From Actinomycetota bacterium (GTDB lineage: Bacteria; Actinomycetota; Acidimicrobiia; Acidimicrobiales; Ilumatobacteraceae): a DNA stretch of 43,847 nucleotides. This document shows positions 37,872 to 43,847 of the stretch, in pieces (positions within the stretch are counted from its first letter, which is position 1; each line of letters begins with the position of its first letter). Location of the stretch: NCBI GenBank assembly GCA_005793785.1, contig SXPW01000140.1:1-43847 (forward strand). Direction: 5' to 3'. The notes beneath the pieces were generated by a model. That model was given only the letters and a program-made list of their open reading frames with translations. It had not been told where the DNA came from and ran no database searches. The position numbers and the translations under genes were made by a program.

Positions 37872-39011
37872 ATGAACGCAGCCGCCAGGCGCAAGGCAGC
37901 GCAAAAGAAACGAATCGCCCTGAAGAAAAAGGCCGCTGCCAAACGGCGGGCACTGGAAGACCTTCGTCGCCGCAAGGCCAAACGATTGGCCGAGGAGAAG
38001 CGCCGCAAGGCCAAGCGACTCCTCGAAGACAAGCGACGAAAGGCAAAGAAGTTGATGGAGGAACAGCGCCGCAAGGCCAAACGATTGGCCGAGGAGAAGC
38101 GCCGCAAGGCCAAGAAGGCCCTCGAGGAGAAGCGTCGCAAGGAGGTCCGTCGCAAGGCCGAGGCTGCACGACGTGCGTCCGCCGCGAAGAAGAAGGTCGA
38201 CGAGCGCAAGCGCAAGCAGGCGCGACTTCAACTCGAGCGGGAGCGCAAGCGCAAGCGAATCGAGATGGAACGCGAGCGCAAGCGGGTGGCGAGAGCCAAG
38301 CTGGTCGAGCGCAAGCGCATCGCCAAGGAGAAACTGGCGGAGAAGCGTCGCCGTGATCTCGAGCGTCAAGTCGCCATCGAGGAGCGAAAACGCGAACAGG
38401 CTCGCAAGCGTGCGATCATCGAAGAAGAGCGTCGTGAGAAACAACGCGAGCGCGACAAGATCACGAAGGCCCGCGATGCCGAACGCATGGCTCGTGAAGC
38501 CGAACGCGCCCGCATTCGAGCCCTTCGCGACGAAGAAGAGGCCCGAATCCGTGCCCAGCAGGAAAAGGCGATGGCCAAGCCGGTCAAGCCGCCGATCTTC
38601 AAGCTCGATTCGGTGGATGGCATCACCCCAACCAAGGAGTTCGACCTCGCCTTCCTCAAGTCCCAACGGGCATTGTTGCTCGAGAAGCGAATCGAACTGG
38701 TTGGCCAGGCCAAGCGCCTGTCCCAGGAGGCACAGGAGATCGTCGCAAACCAGGAGATGGGTGACGTCGACTTCGGTGAGGAAGGCGGCGAGGGCGACAC
38801 CATGGTGGTGGAGCGCGAACGGGATCTCATCCTCTCCGATCAGGCACTAGCCGAAGTCGAGGCCATCGATGCGGCGCTGAAGCGGATGGAGATCGGCGAG
38901 TACGGCTACTCGTCGTATTCCGGTCTCCCGATCCCACGCGAACGACTCGAGGTGCTGCCCTGGGCCACCGAGCTCGTCACCGAACGCGCCGGCGGTCTGG
39001 GAAGTAGATGA
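37872..39011 (+). CDS. DksA/TraR-like protein with long charged N-terminal helix and no zinc cysteines
   Basis: A 379-residue protein. Residues ~1-232 are almost only Lys, Arg, Glu and Ala with no Gly or Pro, predicting a long single alpha helix; five 11-residue repeats lie at 33-87. A Lys/Pro hinge follows (AMAKPVKPPIFKLDSVDG). Residues ~253-370 resemble the TraR/DksA fold: a helical hairpin and GEYGYSSYSGLPIPRERLEVLPWATE. In DksA relatives the corresponding text has CxxC and a second Cys pair; here all are Ser or other residues, so no zinc is bound. This gene position, between ileS and lspA, is the DksA-like position in other actinobacteria. It may bind the RNA polymerase channel, with the basic helix contacting nucleic acid or ribosomes. 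Start ATG 37872 chosen by its position just after ileS. Confidence 0.75.
   Translation: MNAAARRKAAQKKRIALKKKAAAKRRALEDLRRRKAKRLAEEKRRKAKRLLEDKRRKAKKLMEEQRRKAKRLAEEKRRKAKKALEEKRRKEVRRKAEAARRASAAKKKVDERKRKQARLQLERERKRKRIEMERERKRVARAKLVERKRIAKEKLAEKRRRDLERQVAIEERKREQARKRAIIEEERREKQRERDKITKARDAERMAREAERARIRALRDEEEARIRAQQEKAMAKPVKPPIFKLDSVDGITPTKEFDLAFLKSQRALLLEKRIELVGQAKRLSQEAQEIVANQEMGDVDFGEEGGEGDTMVVERERDLILSDQALAEVEAIDAALKRMEIGEYGYSSYSGLPIPRERLEVLPWATELVTERAGGLGSR
37968..38132 (+). repeat. Five 33-bp repeats encoding an 11-residue helix unit
   Basis: Residues 33-87 of the DksA-like protein are five units of the type RRKAKRLAEEK, with 33-base period. Units 1 and 4 (from 37968 and 38067) are identical over 48 bases, spaced 99 bases apart, which indicates a recent three-unit duplication or conversion. 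An 11-residue period equals three helical turns, so like charges line up on one face. Confidence 0.8.
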
Positions 39012-39478
39012 GTCGCGCAGCGGCGCGACGTCTCCCGTACCTCGTCGTCGTCATCGTCGTTGTCGACCAACTCACCAAACATTGGGCGTTGGGACGTCTC
39101 TCGGGGAATCGCACGATCGACCTCGTCGGATCGCTGCGATTCAACCTGGCGTTCAACAAGGGAATGGCATTCTCCCAAGCAACGGGCGCGGGACCGGTGA
39201 TCGGCGGAATGGGCTTCGTCGTCGTGATCGTCCTGGTGTTGTGGTTGTGGCGCCGTGCCGAAGGAGTTGCGGCGTTCGCTGCTTCGCTCATCGTCGGTGG
39301 TGCCGTCGGGAATCTGATCGACCGACTCTTCCGCGGTGAAGCGTGGTTGCGTGGCGCGGTCGTCGATTTCATCGATTTGCAATGGTTCCCGGTGTTCAAC
39401 GTTGCGGACTCGGCCATCACCATCGGGGCGGTGCTGATGATCGTGGCGTCGTTGCGCAAGGACGCCGTCACCACATGA
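39008..39478 (+). CDS. lspA: Lipoprotein signal peptidase
   Basis: A 156-residue membrane aspartyl protease with four helices that removes signal peptides from diacylated prolipoproteins. The motif VVVDQLTKHW lies in helix 1, FNLAFNKGMAFS follows, GGAVGNLIDRLFRG carries the N-x-x-D-R box, and the catalytic pair is Asp120 in VVDFIDLQ and Asp134 in FNVADSAI. The ATG overlaps the stop of the DksA-like gene and its stop overlaps the rluD ATG, so the three genes are tightly coupled. The length matches the family (about 160). Confidence 0.95.
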   Translation: MSRAAARRLPYLVVVIVVVDQLTKHWALGRLSGNRTIDLVGSLRFNLAFNKGMAFSQATGAGPVIGGMGFVVVIVLVLWLWRRAEGVAAFAASLIVGGAVGNLIDRLFRGEAWLRGAVVDFIDLQWFPVFNVADSAITIGAVLMIVASLRKDAVTT

Positions 39479-40419
39479 CCGACGACACGGGTGGCCTCGC
39501 GCGACGAATCACCGAAACGATTCCGGCGTCGCTCGCCGGGGTGCGCATCGATCGCGTGGTGTCGCTCATCGCCGACATCAGTCGGAGTGCCGCATCGGCG
39601 CTCATCGAATCCGGTGGGGTGTCGGTGGATGGTGCCGTGGTAACGGCGGGCAAGGAGAAAATGACGGAGGGGCAACTCATCGTCGTCGACGTCACGCAAG
39701 CGAAGGGCCCCGCATTACCCGAGCCGGATTCCAGCGTGTCGCTCGACGTGGTGTACGCCGACGACGACGTGATCGTCGTGAACAAGGACGCGGGAGTGGT
39801 GGTCCATCCGGGAGCCGGGAATCAGTCGGGCACCCTGGTGAACTTCCTCCTTGCCGCCTACCCGGAGATTGCCGTCGTGGGTGATCCGATGCGACCCGGT
39901 CTCGTCCACCGCCTCGATGCCGGCACGACGGGGCTCCTCGTGGTGGCGCGCACGCCGGCGGCGTACGAATCGTTGGTGGGGCAATTGGCGTCGCGCAGCG
40001 TTACACGGGTGTATTCGGTACTCGTGTGGGGTGTTCCCGTGTCGATGAATGGGGTCATCGATGCTCCGATCGGACGGGATCAACGAGATCCCACTCGAAT
40101 GGCCGTCGTCGTCGATGGGCGGGCCTCACGAACCCACTATGCGGTGCAGCGCGCGTTCCATGAACCCAAGGACGCCGCGCTGGTCGAGTGTCGTCTCGAA
40201 ACGGGACGCACGCACCAGATTCGTGTGCACCTGGCGTCGATCGGTCATCCGGTCGTGGGGGACGCAACCTACGGCGGTGTTCGCGCGGGTCTCCGGGCGA
40301 AGCGACCGATGTTGCACGCGCAGGAACTCGCCTTCGATCATCCGGTCAGTGGCGAACGTCGGACGTTCACCGCTACCACGCCCGCCGACTTCGACGACAT
40401 GCTGGCCGCACTTGCTTGA
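39475..40419 (+). CDS. rluD: RluD-type 23S rRNA pseudouridine synthase
   Basis: A 314-residue RluA-family pseudouridine synthase. An S4-like RNA-binding domain occupies about residues 18-75 (RIDRVVSLIADISRSAASALIESGGVSVDG). The catalytic domain has VVNKDAGVVVHPG, the active-site Asp148 in VHRLDAGTTGLLVV, and CRLETGRTHQIRVHLASIGHPVVGD. By position after lspA and by its S4 domain it is the RluD type, acting on helix 69 of 23S rRNA. The ATG at 39475 overlaps the lspA stop. It ends the long plus-strand operon, 16 bases before the converging Rrf2 gene stop; I see no clear hairpin terminator between them. Confidence 0.93.
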   Translation: MTDDTGGLARRITETIPASLAGVRIDRVVSLIADISRSAASALIESGGVSVDGAVVTAGKEKMTEGQLIVVDVTQAKGPALPEPDSSVSLDVVYADDDVIVVNKDAGVVVHPGAGNQSGTLVNFLLAAYPEIAVVGDPMRPGLVHRLDAGTTGLLVVARTPAAYESLVGQLASRSVTRVYSVLVWGVPVSMNGVIDAPIGRDQRDPTRMAVVVDGRASRTHYAVQRAFHEPKDAALVECRLETGRTHQIRVHLASIGHPVVGDATYGGVRAGLRAKRPMLHAQELAFDHPVSGERRTFTATTPADFDDMLAALA

Positions 40420-40435
40420 GTGTGAAATCAACCGT

Positions 40436-40882
40436 TCAGGGAGATTCGTTCGGCCACGGTGACTCGCCGCGCGCAGCCGTGAGGACTCCACCCAGGGTGA
40501 ACTGAGTGAGGTGGTCGCGCATGTGTTCGCCGACCGAATGCCAGATCGCCAAGAGGACGCACTGACCCTCGTGGTCGCAAGCGCCGTCTCGATGCGGTTC
40601 ACCGAAATCGCCGAGGGATATCGGCCCGTCAACCGCCGACAGAATTTCCGAGAGCAGGATCTTGTCCGGGTGTCGGGCGAGGGTGTAGCCGCCGCCCACA
40701 CCGCGTTTCGAATGCACCAAGCCGGCACCCTTCAGCGCCAACAAGATCTGTTCGAGATACGGCTGGGGGAGGGCGGTTCGTGTGGCGATGTCGCGCACCG
40801 AGATTGGTCCGGGTTCATCGGAATGCAGCGCCAGCGACAACATCGCGCGACAGGCGTAGTCGCCCCGCGTCGATACTCGCAC
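40436..40882 (-). CDS. Rrf2-family transcriptional regulator
   Basis: A 148-residue winged-helix regulator. The N-terminus MRVSTRGDYACRAMLSLAL and the recognition region IATRTALPQPYLEQILLALKGAGLVHSKRGVGGGYTLAR are highly characteristic. Family members with iron-sulfur clusters (IscR, NsrR) use three cysteines in the C-terminal loop; here only Cys102 and Cys108 (ACDHEGQC, CX5C) are present there, plus Cys11 in the first helix. A cluster with a non-Cys ligand, or no cluster, is possible. No isc/suf genes lie nearby. The start is a GTG at 40882, six bases after a TAGATT box, so its mRNA is likely leaderless. It is divergent from the phosphodiesterase-like gene. Confidence 0.88.
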   Translation of the reverse strand: MRVSTRGDYACRAMLSLALHSDEPGPISVRDIATRTALPQPYLEQILLALKGAGLVHSKRGVGGGYTLARHPDKILLSEILSAVDGPISLGDFGEPHRDGACDHEGQCVLLAIWHSVGEHMRDHLTQFTLGGVLTAARGESPWPNESP

Positions 40883-40888
40883 GCCCCC

Positions 40889-40894
40889 AATCTA
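40889..40894 (-). promoter_or_regulatory. -10 box TAGATT for the Rrf2 regulator
   Basis: On the minus strand TAGATT (40894 to 40889) ends 6 bases before the GTG at 40882. It fits TANNNT and the leaderless geometry. The 50-base divergent region also serves the plus-strand phosphodiesterase gene, which has the ribosome site AGGTGA; it may hold the Rrf2 operator. Confidence 0.42.
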
Positions 40895-40932
40895 AACGCT
40901 CGGCGCCCCGTCGCCGCTTGACTACAGGTGAC

Positions 40933-42108
40933 ATGTCTCGTGGTTCCTCCAACCCCTCGGGTCACGTTGCGCGAATTCCCCGAATCGCCGACGAACTGCC
41001 GCGGTGCCCCGATTACTCGGGTGCCTGCGTCACCAACGTCGTACCATCCCTCCTCGGACCAGGCGGAACCGACGACCTTCCGTCGTTCTTCCCCGACGTC
41101 GTTCGCGGAGCCCGTCAGGTCGTGCTCCTCGTCATCGACGGACTCGGCTGGCATCAATTGCGTGATCGCATCGACAATTCGCCCCGGGTGACCGCCACGT
41201 TGGCATCCATGAGTGGTTCGTCGATCACCACGATTGCACCGACCACGACCGTGACTGCGCTCACGTCCATCACGACTGGTGCGGCACCTGGTGAACACGG
41301 GCTCGTCGGCTACCGCATCGATTTTTCCGGTCGCGTCGTGCAGATGTTGCGCTGGGCGGACGAAGGTGGCGACGTTCGACGACGGCTCACGCCGCGGGAC
41401 GTGCAACCATGTCCTCCGTTCCTGGGCTCGCGCGTACCCGTTCTGTCCAAGGCGGAGTTCGACGGCACCGCGTTCACCGAGTCGCATCTGCGGGACCAGC
41501 GCATGTTCAGTTGGCGGGCGATGTCGAGCATGGTGGTGGACGTGCGGAGCCTTCTCGCACGCGGCGAACGATTCGTGTACTGCTATTACGACGGAATCGA
41601 CAAGATCGCCCACGAGCGCGGCTTCGGCGACCATTACGACGCCGAGTTGCTCACGGTGGACCGCCTCATCGCCGACATCGCGACGGTCCTGCCGCGCGAC
41701 GCCGTGCTACTCATCACGGCCGACCACGGTCAGGTGATGGTGGGAGAACATACGATGCCACTCGCGCCCGCGGTCACGCAATTGCTCACCCACCAATCAG
41801 GGGAAGGTCGGTTCCGCTGGTTGCACGTCGCCGGTGGACGAGTGGACGAGGTAGTGGCCGCAGCAAGGAGTCACCACGGCGACGTGGCCTGGGTGATGAC
41901 CCGCGACGAGATGATCGACCAGGGATACTTCGGACGACGCGTCAACGATGTGGTTCGCCGGCGGTTGGGCGACGTTGCAGTGATGGCCAAGCACGAGGTC
42001 AGTTTCGACGACCCGGCCGACAAGACGTACTTCTCCCTGCAATGTCGCCATGGCTCGCTGACGTCCGCGGAGGTCGACGTGCCGTTGTTGGCCGTCGGCG
42101 CACGCTGA
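40933..42108 (+). CDS. Alkaline-phosphatase-superfamily nucleotide pyrophosphatase/phosphodiesterase
   Basis: A 391-residue metal-dependent enzyme of the type I phosphodiesterase/nucleotide pyrophosphatase group. VVLLVIDGLGWHQL binds the first metal; APTTTVTALTSITTGAAPGEHGLVGY has the nucleophilic Thr and conserved GxxPxxHG pattern; YYDGIDKIAHERG and LLITADHGQV provide the remaining Asp/His ligands. No signal peptide is evident, so the enzyme is probably cytoplasmic. Actinobacterial homologues are annotated as alkaline phosphatase family proteins of unknown substrate. ATG 40933 is preceded by AGGTGA, one of the clearer ribosome sites here. The proteasome-activator gene follows 15 bases later and is probably cotranscribed. 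Confidence 0.85.
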   Translation: MSRGSSNPSGHVARIPRIADELPRCPDYSGACVTNVVPSLLGPGGTDDLPSFFPDVVRGARQVVLLVIDGLGWHQLRDRIDNSPRVTATLASMSGSSITTIAPTTTVTALTSITTGAAPGEHGLVGYRIDFSGRVVQMLRWADEGGDVRRRLTPRDVQPCPPFLGSRVPVLSKAEFDGTAFTESHLRDQRMFSWRAMSSMVVDVRSLLARGERFVYCYYDGIDKIAHERGFGDHYDAELLTVDRLIADIATVLPRDAVLLITADHGQVMVGEHTMPLAPAVTQLLTHQSGEGRFRWLHVAGGRVDEVVAAARSHHGDVAWVMTRDEMIDQGYFGRRVNDVVRRRLGDVAVMAKHEVSFDDPADKTYFSLQCRHGSLTSAEVDVPLLAVGAR

Positions 42109-42123
42109 TAGAACTAACCAACC

Positions 42124-42606
42124 ATGAGTGATACCACCCCCGAACGCGGCGAGTTGTTGGACGGGTTGAACGCCCTCGCAACCGGTGAAGGCGGGAAGGA
42201 CGGTGGAAACGAAACCGTGCAGGAACCTGCAAAGGTCATGCGCATCGGCTCGATGATCAAGGGATTGCTGGAGGAAGTTCGCCAGATGCAACTCGACCAG
42301 CCCAGTCGTGAACGGCTGGCCGAGATCTACGAGCGATCGGTCGTCGAACTCGCCGATGCTATTTCACCGGATTTGCGCGAGGAACTCCAGACGCTCGCCC
42401 TGCCGTTCAAGGACGGTGACGTTCCCAGCGATGCGGAATTGCGGGTTGCCAAGGCGCAGTTGGTCGGCTGGCTGGAGGGACTCTTCCACGGCATTCAAGC
42501 GACATTGTTCGCCCAACAATTGGCTGCCCGCCAACAACTCGAGCAGATGCGTCAGTTGCCGGCATCGGGTGCGACGCCACCCGAGCGTCCGGGCACGTAC
42601 ATTTAG
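42124..42606 (+). CDS. bpa: Bacterial proteasome activator Bpa/PafE
   Basis: A 160-residue helical protein of the Bpa (DUF2587) family. After an acidic disordered N-terminus, residues ~38-140 form the four-helix core: MRIGSMIKGLLEEVRQMQLD, RLAEIYERSVVELADAISPDL, the helix from AELRVAKAQLVGWLEGLFHG, then IQATLFAQQLAARQQLEQM. The C-terminus ends GTYI, with the penultimate tyrosine that docks into the alpha-ring of the 20S proteasome, comparable to GQYL in mycobacterial Bpa. Bpa forms a ring that opens the gate without ATP and helps degrade unfolded proteins. It predicts 20S proteasome genes elsewhere in the genome. Not linked to Pup genes here. Confidence 0.88.
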   Translation: MSDTTPERGELLDGLNALATGEGGKDGGNETVQEPAKVMRIGSMIKGLLEEVRQMQLDQPSRERLAEIYERSVVELADAISPDLREELQTLALPFKDGDVPSDAELRVAKAQLVGWLEGLFHGIQATLFAQQLAARQQLEQMRQLPASGATPPERPGTYI

Positions 42607-42678
42607 CAACGCCGTTCGGCGCGAATCGCTCAATCGCTCGCCCCGCGAGAGCCCGCTGGTACTCTCGGCTTTCCTGCA

Positions 42679-43847
42679 ATGGCATCGTCGTTCACCCACC
42701 TTCACGTTCACACCGAATTCTCGATGCTCGACGGTGCAGCGCGAGTCGACGACCTCATCCAACGGGCGGTGGATGACGGCCAAACCGCCCTCGGCATCAC
42801 CGACCACGGCAACATGTACGGCGTACTCGAGTTCTACCAGTCGTGTCGCAAGGCCGGCATCACGCCGATCATCGGCACCGAGGCGTACATGGCATACGAG
42901 TCGCGATTCGAGCGACCCCAGCGGAGGGGTTCCGGCGACGACGACTCGGGTGGTGACACCGAGGCCGGTCGCAAGTTGTACTACCACCTCACACTGTTGT
43001 GCGAGAACAACGTCGGCTACCGAAATCTCATCAAACTGTCCAGTCAGGCGTTCCTCGAGGGCTACTACTACCAACCGCGAATGGATTGGGAACTCCTGGA
43101 GCGCCACCACGAGGGTCTCATCGCCACCACCGGCTGTCTCGGTGGACACGTGCTCCAAGCGCTCATGCGCAATGATTACGACGAAGCCAAACGCACCGCG
43201 GCCCGTTTGCAGGAGATTTTCGGTCGCGACAACCTCTTCGTAGAACTCCAGGACCACGGCATCGCCGACCAGCGGCGAACGATGAGCGATCTCATCCGAA
43301 TCGCCCGCGAGATCGATGCCCCGCTACTCGGTACGAACGACTCGCATTACGTGCATCGACACGACGCACAGGCGCACGACGCGTTGTTGTGCGTCCAGAC
43401 CGGCTGCACCATCAATCAGAAGGGCCGATTCAAGTTCGAGGGGGAGGAGCATTACCTCAAGTCGGCATCCGAGATGCGACAGTTGTTCCGCGAAACCCCC
43501 GACGCGTGCGACAACACCTTGTGGATCGCCGAGCGCGCCAATACCACGATCGAGTTCGGTAAATACGTGTTGCCGGACTTTCCGATTCCCTCGGGATTCG
43601 CCGATGATCGCGCATACCTGGAGCACCTCACGCGTGAAGGTGCCGCACAACGTTGGGGTGCGGAGATCCCCAAGGCCGTCGTCGAGCGCATCGCCTACGA
43701 ACTCAAGGTCATCTGCGACATGGGATTTGCCTCCTACTTCCTCATCGTGTGGGACCTCATTCGTCATGCCCGCGAACGGGGGATTCGAGTCGGTCCTGGT
43801 CGTGGCTCCGCGGCAGGCTGCGCCGTTGCCTACGCGTTGCGCATCAC
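42679..43847 (+). CDS. dnaE: DNA polymerase III alpha subunit, N-terminal part (3' end outside window)
   Basis: The first 389 codons of the replicative polymerase alpha subunit; the frame is still open at the right edge. The PHP domain is clear: FTHLHVHTEFSMLDG, LGITDHGNMYG, IGTEAYM, and LLGTNDSHYVHRHD, with most of the expected His/Asp ligands. The start of the palm is reached at GFASYFLIVWDLIRHA and VGPGRGSAAGCAVAYALRI at the edge. A low-complexity acidic insert (residues ~80-95, GSGDDDSGGDTEAG) interrupts the PHP domain. The start is the ATG at 42679; a TACTCT box (42660-42665) lies 13 bases upstream, in the 72-base gap behind bpa. A full protein would be about 1150-1200 residues. Confidence 0.95.
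   Translation, partial: MASSFTHLHVHTEFSMLDGAARVDDLIQRAVDDGQTALGITDHGNMYGVLEFYQSCRKAGITPIIGTEAYMAYESRFERPQRRGSGDDDSGGDTEAGRKLYYHLTLLCENNVGYRNLIKLSSQAFLEGYYYQPRMDWELLERHHEGLIATTGCLGGHVLQALMRNDYDEAKRTAARLQEIFGRDNLFVELQDHGIADQRRTMSDLIRIAREIDAPLLGTNDSHYVHRHDAQAHDALLCVQTGCTINQKGRFKFEGEEHYLKSASEMRQLFRETPDACDNTLWIAERANTTIEFGKYVLPDFPIPSGFADDRAYLEHLTREGAAQRWGAEIPKAVVERIAYELKVICDMGFASYFLIVWDLIRHARERGIRVGPGRGSAAGCAVAYALRI

Noticed and set aside
37872..38570. Charged-helix region considered as DivIVA
   Set aside because: It lacks the DivIVA N-terminal membrane-binding motif and the hydrophobic heptads of a coiled coil; the C-terminal part resembles DksA.
42619..42659. Short inverted repeats around GCTCG/CGAG before dnaE
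   Set aside because: Stems of 4-5 bp in GC-rich sequence are expected by chance.
1..43847. tRNA, rRNA, CRISPR arrays, insertion sequences, prophage or defence genes
   Set aside because: No cloverleaf, spacer array, transposase, integrase or terminal repeats were recognised; the HNH protein belongs to a chromosomal housekeeping-type group.

Overview
The window is high-GC, gene-dense actinobacterial chromosome. The evidence is the division and cell-wall (dcw) cluster in actinobacterial order with sepF, ylmG and a meso-DAP-type MurE, a Bpa/PafE-type proteasome activator, a DUF3040 protein, an MtrAB-like two-component pair, a PimB-like mannosyltransferase, and many ATGA/GTGA gene overlaps. The detailed gene set suggests a member of the Acidimicrobiia, but that placement is an inference. 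I see no tRNA, rRNA, insertion sequence, prophage, CRISPR array or attachment site, and no gene-free stretch longer than 300 bases.

Bases 1-16300 hold mostly housekeeping genes: the end of homoserine kinase thrB, a dual-specificity-type phosphatase, two small Cys-rich proteins, queG coupled to a GT4 glycosyltransferase, a SRPBCC protein followed by a ROK kinase, and an alaC-type aminotransferase. A minus-strand operon then reads membrane protein, inositol-monophosphatase-like enzyme, response regulator, sensor kinase and glpK. dinB leaves divergently from it. DUF3040, a second ROK kinase, an acyl-CoA dehydrogenase, a small unknown protein, an HNH protein and a lipoate-ligase-like protein follow, and an ABC exporter on the minus strand converges on them.

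Bases 18200-40420 hold the dcw cluster: mraZ, rsmH, ftsL, ftsI, murE, mraY, murD, ftsW, murG, murC, a murB-ftsQ fusion, ftsZ, ylmE, sepF, ylmG, ileS, a DksA-like protein with a long charged helix, lspA and rluD. Together these make the lipid-II precursor, flip or polymerise it and build the Z-ring and divisome. murF and divIVA are missing from their usual places. The end of the window has an Rrf2 regulator, a phosphodiesterase-like enzyme, the proteasome activator and the start of dnaE.

The most notable features are four. (1) A single 727-residue reading frame joins cytoplasmic MurB to membrane-anchored FtsQ through a disordered linker of about 170 residues. (2) The mraZ-rsmH gap can fold into a three-way-junction RNA whose 32-bp closing stem buries the rsmH start region, and a 21-codon mini-ORF stops exactly at its base. 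(3) The mraZ promoter has a consensus -35 and 10-bp-phased TGGGG boxes, followed by two hairpins with GNRA loops. (4) The DksA-like protein has lost the zinc-finger cysteines and gained about 230 residues of Lys/Arg/Glu-rich helix. Several genes also carry a TA(G/A)NNT -10-like box 6-7 bases before the start codon, suggesting frequent leaderless mRNAs.
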